Of a DNA stretch of 11,493 nt, positions 6,679-11,493 are shown piece after piece. The translations under genes and the position numbers were made by a program. How positions within the stretch are numbered: the first letter of the stretch is position 1; every line of letters begins with the position of its first letter. The notes beneath the pieces are model-generated. The model saw only the letters and a program-made list of their open reading frames with translations, did not search any database and had not been told where the DNA came from. The stretch is from Hungatella sp. UBA4396 (GTDB lineage Bacteria > Bacillota > Clostridia > Lachnospirales > Lachnospiraceae): the NCBI GenBank assembly GCA_002389905.1, contig DGRE01000049.1, positions 1-11,493 of the forward strand, given 5' to 3'.

Positions 6679-7940
6679 AAAATATCATAACCCTTCAACA
6701 AATTTTCAAGTTCTTTAATACCGCGTGAAATTACTCCCAAATAGGAAATACGCTCCTCGGCGGAGGCAAATGACAGATTTCCTTTAATCAAGCTGTTTAT
6801 ACCTGAGAGTTCAACCTGTTTAACTGCCATTGCAACAGCAGTCAAATCCATAAAGTTTGACTTACTGATATTGTCATAGTGATAACCCGTTTGTGTGATA
6901 TCTTGAAGCCCGGTTTCTAAAAATGCTGCTCTACGCACAAGACAGGGGACACATACGCCACAATGCCTAAGGCCATGCCGCTGAAATTTGCCACAACTAT
7001 TCGTTTCAAAAATCAGCTCTTCCATCAACTTCCTATCTTTGCATTCTTTAAGGACCTCACCTTTAGTTTTATACTTATAAGGCAAAGTTAATTTTACATT
7101 AATCCCAAGTGCATCCCAAACTTCTTGTAGTAATCCCATATAAACTGGATGGGTAGTTTTTGTGCTTAAGCTCCCAATACGGTTAGCGTCTAATGGCACA
7201 TTCAAACTAATAAAGCCGTTTTCCGGTACTACTATTTCTGTAATTTCACCTACCTTTGAAGTTACAGAGGAAGATAAGAGTGCAAAAGCAAAAAACGCGA
7301 TGGATCGGGCTCGAGTTGATCCCTCTGGTCCCCTTAGCCGTCCTACACTCCATTGGCAATGGTTGTGCTCACCAAATCGCTTAGCAAAGTTCTTCTGTCG
7401 CCTTGCATCTCCACGAATAATCTGCGACACAAATAGTGGATTACGCTTTTCAGATAGCAGGTCTATTGCGCCAACTAAGCTATCCATGCCACCAGAAAGT
7501 AAGCAGACACAATCGTTCTCTCGTGGACGAGATTCATATGTAAATTGAATAGCTGGCTCTTTAGCTAATTTGAACGTTAATGCCCAAAAGTCTCCTGTTA
7601 AAAACTTAAGCATTTTTTCAATTTTTACTTTTACTGACATCCATTTTTCTGGTTCAGATAAAAACACGGTTAAATCTAACATTCTTGTCCAACCATCTGG
7701 ACTTTGATCTCTGGGAATCAATTTGTCTACAGCAACTATGGAAAATGCAAAAGAAGCAAAATCAATTGCCACAACTGGTGGCACTATCCCATATCTTTTC
7801 AATTCATTTGGTAATGAAAGCCCTAAGGGTTTGACATTATCATGAGAATTATCAGGGCGTGAAAATAGTTCAAAGTAATCAACATCATTGTCAAAATGAT
7901 CTGGCACTGATGAGCTTGGATAGCATATTATCTTTCTCAT
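6675..7940 (-). CDS. qatC: QatC, QueC-like ATP-dependent enzyme of the Qatuor system
   Basis: A 421-residue protein, nearly twice the length of housekeeping QueC (about 220-230), the 7-cyano-7-deazaguanine (preQ0) synthase. The N-terminal 140 residues are an extension I cannot match to a domain. A PP-loop ATP-pyrophosphatase motif SGGMDS lies at 149-154. A zinc site is formed by Cys316, Cys327, Cys330 and Cys333 (…HCGVCVPC), as in QueC. Both hallmarks of QueC chemistry, ATP activation and the structural zinc, are kept. No queD, queE or queF genes accompany it, which argues against a role in queuosine synthesis. The start ATG overlaps the qatB stop by 4 bases, with GAGGTGA 5-7 bases upstream. 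In the Qatuor system qatC is required for phage defence (established knowledge). The actual substrate here is inference. Confidence 0.92.
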   Translation of the reverse strand: MRKIICYPSSSVPDHFDNDVDYFELFSRPDNSHDNVKPLGLSLPNELKRYGIVPPVVAIDFASFAFSIVAVDKLIPRDQSPDGWTRMLDLTVFLSEPEKWMSVKVKIEKMLKFLTGDFWALTFKLAKEPAIQFTYESRPRENDCVCLLSGGMDSLVGAIDLLSEKRNPLFVSQIIRGDARRQKNFAKRFGEHNHCQWSVGRLRGPEGSTRARSIAFFAFALLSSSVTSKVGEITEIVVPENGFISLNVPLDANRIGSLSTKTTHPVYMGLLQEVWDALGINVKLTLPYKYKTKGEVLKECKDRKLMEELIFETNSCGKFQRHGLRHCGVCVPCLVRRAAFLETGLQDITQTGYHYDNISKSNFMDLTAVAMAVKQVELSGINSLIKGNLSFASAEERISYLGVISRGIKELENLLKGYDIL

Positions 7941-8749
7941 TCTGTCACCTCAAATACTTTAAAAGTTCTTTCTATGGCAGTCATCATAACATTTTGTAGA
8001 TTTGAAGGAATCTTATCTCCCAATTCATTGCGAACATCATTCACCTGAGAACTAATCTCTGACTCTAAATATTCGCGCATATCGCTCAGTCTAGTTATTC
8101 GATCAACAAGGGGAATATCCTTTGATTCAAATCCTTGTCCAATATCAAGTTGGATCTTGCTAAATGCTTCATAGCTGAGAAATGAAGAAACTAACGACCA
8201 AACATTGTCATCTGAAAGGGCAGCAATATCAATGTCAGGATTTTTGTCAAATAAGTCACTCAATGCTGAAGATATAGAATTTATTGGAGAAATTTCATCT
8301 AAACTTCCACCATCGCCGCAAATGAATCCTGCAATTGCATCAATCATTCCATATACATCAGTACCTTCTATTCGATAGCTACTGATGATACTTCTTATTG
8401 TGGGCTCATTGCCCTCTCTGAGAAGACTAAAAGAAGAATATAATTTAGATGCAATATTCGCAGAATGGCGCATACGGTTTGCTACATTCCGTGCACCACC
8501 CATGCCTGTACGTGAATAATGTCCCAATGATTTTTTCAGAGAATCACGGCTGCCGCTCTTTATGTAATCTCCTAAATTTTGTCGAGCGCTCCTAAATCGA
8601 GCAGGAGGCGCAAGCAATGGTGCTACAGGTTCTTCTTTGGGATTCTGTTTGGGTGTTTCCGTCGTCTCTGGAGTATCAATATCATCCAACCAAGGGGGGT
8701 CAAATGAGACACCAGATTTGGGGCCACTATGCGATGCAGATGTTCCCAT
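7937..8749 (-). CDS. qatB: QatB, Qatuor-specific protein
   Basis: A 270-residue protein of the QatB type, known only from qat operons. Its N terminus is MGTSASHSGP, followed by FDPPWLDD (16-23), the typical opening of the family. Residues 24-50 are Pro/Glu/Thr-rich and probably disordered. A Gly/Arg-rich patch (HYSRTGMGGARNVANRMR, 77-94) comes next, and the remaining 170 residues look helical and acidic. There is no signal peptide, membrane segment or catalytic motif that I can see. An AAGGAGGG ribosome site lies inside the last codons of qatA, about 8 bases before the ATG, and only three bases separate the qatA stop from it. The function is not established from sequence. The conserved Gly after Met makes the N terminus a candidate site for modification by QatC (inference). 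Confidence 0.88.
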   Translation of the reverse strand: MGTSASHSGPKSGVSFDPPWLDDIDTPETTETPKQNPKEEPVAPLLAPPARFRSARQNLGDYIKSGSRDSLKKSLGHYSRTGMGGARNVANRMRHSANIASKLYSSFSLLREGNEPTIRSIISSYRIEGTDVYGMIDAIAGFICGDGGSLDEISPINSISSALSDLFDKNPDIDIAALSDDNVWSLVSSFLSYEAFSKIQLDIGQGFESKDIPLVDRITRLSDMREYLESEISSQVNDVRNELGDKIPSNLQNVMMTAIERTFKVFEVTE

Positions 8750-8752
8750 ATA

Positions 8753-10651
8753 TTATTTCCCTCCTTTTGGTGTAATAGCGTTTTTTACTGTTTGAGGCGT
8801 ATCCTGATCTTTTTGCCATCTGGTCAGCATTTCTGATGCCCATGTTTCTTTACGCAACTGAGGAATAAAAGTTGGCTTTCGTGCCTTCGCTGGAATCGAA
8901 TCCAAGATGTTGACAAACCTACTACCTAGATTAGGATAGGCCTTCGTAATATGTAATGACGCAATGAAAGTTTTCCTCTCCCACTGATTTCCACTACCTA
9001 CCCGTCCTAGCCTCACTAATAATTTCTCAGCTTCAGTCTCTCCGATTTCTTTAATTCTATCTACCAGCTCATTAAGAATATCTTTATCAACAGAAGTTAG
9101 TGCAGCAAATATTTCACTGGCCTTTTGTGAAAGTTCATCGTAAGCGGCCAGAGATAGTGACCTGTCACGACTCAAATATAATAATGGTCTAATGTCCATA
9201 TTCCCGAGTTTGGGTTCAAGTTTTAGCCATTCATTTATAAATGGGGTCTTCCAGTTTGAGTCCTCTGTCTCATAATCATCTCCACTTTCTAATTTTGCCT
9301 CTATCTCTTGAAGAAACACCAGCTTTCCATCTTTTGATTCAACGGATTTCTTAACAAGAAATTCAAATGCAGCAGGCGAAGCGCACCGCTCAAATAGTTG
9401 CATCTTGACAAGGCCACTCATCTCAAGCGACATACCATTAAGACGAGCCACCTTGTCCCTTATTATTAAATTATTTAAAAAACGCTTAATGAGACGAGGA
9501 TTTCCATTAATATGTTCAGCGGTAACCATAATTCCGGCAAGTTGTTCAGCCATATCTATATATTCTTGCATTTTCCCAATGGAATCGCTATCAAAAACTT
9601 CTTCAATTTTTTCTTTAGAAATGCCCCCTTGCCAAGCATTAGACAGAAGAGACAACAAATCAACTTTGACCTTCTCCCAACTATCACTATTTATTTCACT
9701 TCTTCTATCTAGCAACTCAGCAAATAACATTACTAAATATATTTTGACTTCAGTGATACCCAAATGGGGAACGGATAAAGGGATCTGAATTAGTTTATCA
9801 AAATAACTTGTTACAAGTCCTTCAGACAATTCCACATCTGCAAAGTGTGCCTTTACACTATTTCGTATCATTTGCTCGTCAGCAGCTATAATAAATGCCG
9901 TTCTCTCCACAAAAAGTAAAAGACGCATTGCTTCAAGCGTAGAAATAGCTGTTGAAGGCAAACAACGGTCTAAGTCATCCACCAATATAACTAGTGTGAT
10001 ATTCAAATCTTTAAGCAACTCTGCAAACTCTGCTCGAATCTTCTCTATTTGCTGTGGCGTTGATTTTGATGCATTTTCTTTTAGTAGTGCTTTCATATCC
10101 GGAGTCAGATCCTCTAATGCAGCACTAACTGCTTCGCTTTTTTCAGTTTGCGTTTCATCGTCTTTATTTTGAATCAGGTTAGTAACAGAACCTATCAGAG
10201 ATGCTATTCCTCCGACAGCAACTCCCCCAGGTACTAAGCCCATTGACAGCGGAACAGTCATTTTAGCAACTTGAAGCCAATTGATTCGACTTATAAAGCC
10301 CTTTACTTTGCTCGTAAGGTTTTTTGTAGGGCTGCTCCTCTTTTTGCATTCTTCAAGAAGTTTATCTGAAACAGCTTGTAATAGGGCAGCTCTCGCATCA
10401 TCATAGCCCTGATAGAGCCAAGCGTTGAATTCTAAAAAAACATAGTTTTTTTCTTCATCACCTTTATCACTGTCTTTGGTTCTTAAGGCTTTTCCTATCA
10501 TTTTTACCATTGAGGACTTTCCTGCTCCCCAACTACCAGAGACACCGATAGATATGGGCTTTTCACCTGACTCAACTATCAATTCAGCGACTGTTTCCGC
10601 AATTACTGAAAAGTTAAGAAAATCTTGAGTTGTCTCAACATCATTCCACAT
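8753..10651 (-). CDS. qatA: QatA, KAP-family P-loop ATPase of the Qatuor system
   Basis: A 632-residue KAP-type NTPase, the first gene of the operon. Motifs: Walker A GSWGAGKSS (39-47); the KAP-typical EFNAWLYQ (74-81); Walker B LVILVDDLDRC (220-230), with Asp225/Asp226 as the expected magnesium-binding acidic pair; and the sensor-like NGNPRLIKRF (382-391). Between Walker A and B lies a Gly-rich hydrophobic stretch (131-160). KAP ATPases often carry membrane helices at this place, so membrane association is possible, though one 30-residue segment is at most a hairpin. The C-terminal 200 residues have no named domain. The start ATG at 10651 has AAGGAG about 11 bases upstream, slightly far. The stop abuts qatB. 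In Qatuor QatA is the ATPase component (established). What it acts on is not visible from the sequence. Confidence 0.92.
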   Translation of the reverse strand: MWNDVETTQDFLNFSVIAETVAELIVESGEKPISIGVSGSWGAGKSSMVKMIGKALRTKDSDKGDEEKNYVFLEFNAWLYQGYDDARAALLQAVSDKLLEECKKRSSPTKNLTSKVKGFISRINWLQVAKMTVPLSMGLVPGGVAVGGIASLIGSVTNLIQNKDDETQTEKSEAVSAALEDLTPDMKALLKENASKSTPQQIEKIRAEFAELLKDLNITLVILVDDLDRCLPSTAISTLEAMRLLLFVERTAFIIAADEQMIRNSVKAHFADVELSEGLVTSYFDKLIQIPLSVPHLGITEVKIYLVMLFAELLDRRSEINSDSWEKVKVDLLSLLSNAWQGGISKEKIEEVFDSDSIGKMQEYIDMAEQLAGIMVTAEHINGNPRLIKRFLNNLIIRDKVARLNGMSLEMSGLVKMQLFERCASPAAFEFLVKKSVESKDGKLVFLQEIEAKLESGDDYETEDSNWKTPFINEWLKLEPKLGNMDIRPLLYLSRDRSLSLAAYDELSQKASEIFAALTSVDKDILNELVDRIKEIGETEAEKLLVRLGRVGSGNQWERKTFIASLHITKAYPNLGSRFVNILDSIPAKARKPTFIPQLRKETWASEMLTRWQKDQDTPQTVKNAITPKGGK

Positions 10652-10673
10652 ACTGAACCTATCTCCTTATCAC

Positions 10674-10683
10674 TTAAGCTTAA
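10674..10683. repeat. 10-bp perfect palindrome TTAAGCTTAA just before the qatA ribosome site
   Basis: TTAAGCTTAA lies between the upstream terminator and the AAGGAG of qatA, about 23 bases before the start codon. A perfect palindrome here could be an operator, but no regulator gene is nearby and its AT-rich content makes chance plausible. Confidence 0.25.
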
Positions 10684-10711
10684 TCTTTTATTAATACTTT
10701 TTAGTTTTGTT

Positions 10712-10794
10712 TGAAAAAACCGTGCAGAATTAATCCTGCACGGTTACACTTGGCTACTGTATATCTCAAGAGGAAAGGCTAATAGCCTACCGTT
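10712..10794 (-). ncRNA. Predicted ~80-base leader or small RNA upstream of qatA
   Basis: From the predicted transcription start near 10793-10794 to the T-run at 10714-10719 the transcript would be about 80 bases, bounded by a near-consensus promoter and a strong terminator and holding no credible coding frame. It starts with ACGGT, then AGGCTATTAGCCT (a small hairpin, 5-bp stem), and further on a second TAGCC that could pair with the same GGCTA. It either ends as an independent small RNA or acts as an attenuating leader of the qat operon. I know no family for it; the existence of the RNA is inferred from promoter plus terminator only. Confidence 0.45.
10714..10745 (-). terminator. Strong intrinsic terminator in the qatA leader
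   Basis: AACCGTGCAG (10718-10727) and CTGCACGGTT (10736-10745) form a perfect 10-bp stem with an 8-base loop. On the minus strand the stem is followed by six T. It lies 63 bases upstream of the qatA start and faces the same direction as qatA, so it would stop transcription before the operon unless bypassed. No minus-strand gene exists just upstream for it to terminate, which makes an attenuator or small-RNA terminator the best reading. Confidence 0.8.
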
Positions 10795-10799
10795 GTCTA

Positions 10800-10828
10800 A
10801 TTATACCAAATAATACTATTTATTTCAA
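10800..10828 (-). promoter_or_regulatory. Near-consensus sigma-A promoter upstream of qatA
   Basis: On the minus strand TTGAAA (10823-10828) and a perfect TATAAT (10800-10805) are separated by exactly 17 bases. It is the strongest promoter-like sequence in the window, and initiation is predicted near 10793-10794. It drives into the terminator at 10714-10745 before reaching qatA. No comparable second promoter is visible between that terminator and qatA. Confidence 0.7.
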
Positions 10829-10990
10829 CAATAAGCAGCCTAAATACCGACAAAATTAGTCATGAATATTGTAATGCTGTACAACGCTGTTGACCTCTGT
10901 CATAATTACCTTATGTAAGCTGTCCTCTTTCAGAGTAGTTGCCAATAAGAACATGATAGTAATTTTAGTACAATATTATATTTAACTCAC

Positions 10991-11493
10991 GCTTGGGAAC
11001 AGCGAACGTTAGGGGATTTGATTGAAGCGTTTGATGAAGTGATATCGGGAAAAACTGGTTTACCTATTGCAACATCATCTCGAAGAGGCTTTTTTCTACA
11101 AGATGAGTATTTTGATGGCGGTAGAACCGGAATTGATGAAAACATAAATTTTCATCTGGTACCAAAAGGTTACATAACATATCGTCACATGTCAGATGAC
11201 TCGATATTTAAATTTAATCAAAATAATTTTGATAGCGATGTACTTGTAAGCAAAGAATATCCTGTATTCAAATCTAACAAACACTCAGAACAATATTTTT
11301 TATTAACACACCTTAACAATTCACCACGCTTCTTAGAATTTTCAATGATGCAAAAATTGGGTGGTACAAGAGTTCGTCTATATTTCAAGGTTCTAACAGA
11401 ATACAAACTCTCCCTCCCCGCTATTGAAGAACAAACAGCCATCGGCAATTTCTTCCGTGCCCTTGATGATACTATCACCCTACATAAGCGTAA
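10991..11493 (+). CDS. hsdS: Type I restriction specificity subunit (HsdS) fragment, no start codon, runs off the window
   Basis: Plus-strand translation from 10991 begins AWEQRTLGDLIEAF and continues open for 167 codons to the edge. AWEQR-LG is the typical opening of a target-recognition domain in Firmicutes HsdS. The far end, LPAIEEQTAIGNFFRALDDT, matches the conserved helical spacer that follows such a domain (LP-xxEQxAIGxFFxxLDxxI). HsdS sets the DNA sequence recognised by a type I restriction-modification complex. The frame is open upstream only to a TAA at 10946-10948, with no ATG or GTG before AWEQR and no ribosome site; the first in-frame ATG is deep inside the domain (11189). Homology stops abruptly at the AWEQR junction. 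It is therefore either a silent cassette that is expressed after recombination with a complete hsdS, or a truncated pseudogene. No hsdM, hsdR or recombinase is in the window. Confidence 0.85.

Noticed and set aside
6675..7940. Housekeeping QueC for queuosine synthesis.
   Set aside because: The protein is nearly twice QueC length, sits between qatB and qatD with 4-base overlaps, and no queD, queE or queF genes are nearby.
10712..10794. A type III toxin-antitoxin arrangement (repeat RNA, terminator, then toxin) in front of qatA.
   Set aside because: There are no tandem repeats in the RNA and the downstream protein is a KAP ATPase, not a ToxN-like nuclease.
10856..10954. A 32-codon minus-strand frame (MFLLATTLKEDSLHK…HYNIHD) between the hsdS fragment and the qatA promoter.
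   Set aside because: It has no ribosome site at its ATG and no recognised family. An internal ATG with AAGG upstream would give only 15 residues. It might be a remnant, but the evidence is too thin to list as a gene.
1..11493. CRISPR arrays, tRNA or rRNA genes, insertion-sequence transposases and replication origins.
   Set aside because: Looked for by eye and not seen: no regularly spaced direct repeats, no tRNA-like cloverleaf and no transposase motif in any frame read.

Overview
The window looks like a piece of a low-GC Gram-positive chromosome, most likely a gut Clostridia/Lachnospiraceae-type bacterium. This is inferred from AT-rich intergenic DNA, strong AGGAGG-type ribosome sites and the style of the proteins; no rRNA or other marker gene is present to prove it. 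All complete genes lie on the minus strand. The only plus-strand gene is a fragment at the right edge.

Layout from left to right. (1) 1-678, minus: the N-terminal 226 residues of an Ada/AlkA-type alkylation-repair protein, cut by the window edge, with its own promoter and preceded by a strong terminator at 813-863 that isolates it from the genes to the right. (2) About 900-2720: a RhuM-family gene (1110-2195) flanked by DNA holding only short, doubtful frames and small repeats. (3) 2719-5667: a 982-residue UPF1-like superfamily 1 helicase with a very long insert between Walker A and Walker B. (4) 5668-5943: decayed coding remnants with no start codons. (5) 5944-10651: a compact four-gene operon, transcribed qatA-qatB-qatC-qatD, encoding a KAP-type P-loop ATPase, a QatB-like protein starting MGTS, a QueC-like enzyme and a TatD-like hydrolase. 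This is the known Qatuor (QatABCD) anti-phage system. The genes overlap or abut by 3-4 bases, so they are very probably translationally coupled. (6) 10652-10830: a leader region with a near-consensus promoter, about 80 bases of potential structured RNA and a strong intrinsic terminator, all upstream of qatA. (7) 10991-11493, plus: a type I restriction specificity subunit (hsdS) fragment without a start codon, running off the window.

Together this is a defence island: Qatuor, a large orphan helicase, RhuM and a type I specificity cassette next to one another, with gene debris between them. The best core call is Qatuor. The least explained parts are the promoter-RNA-terminator unit placed before qatA, the large helicase next to the operon, and the QatB N terminus as a possible target of QatC chemistry.
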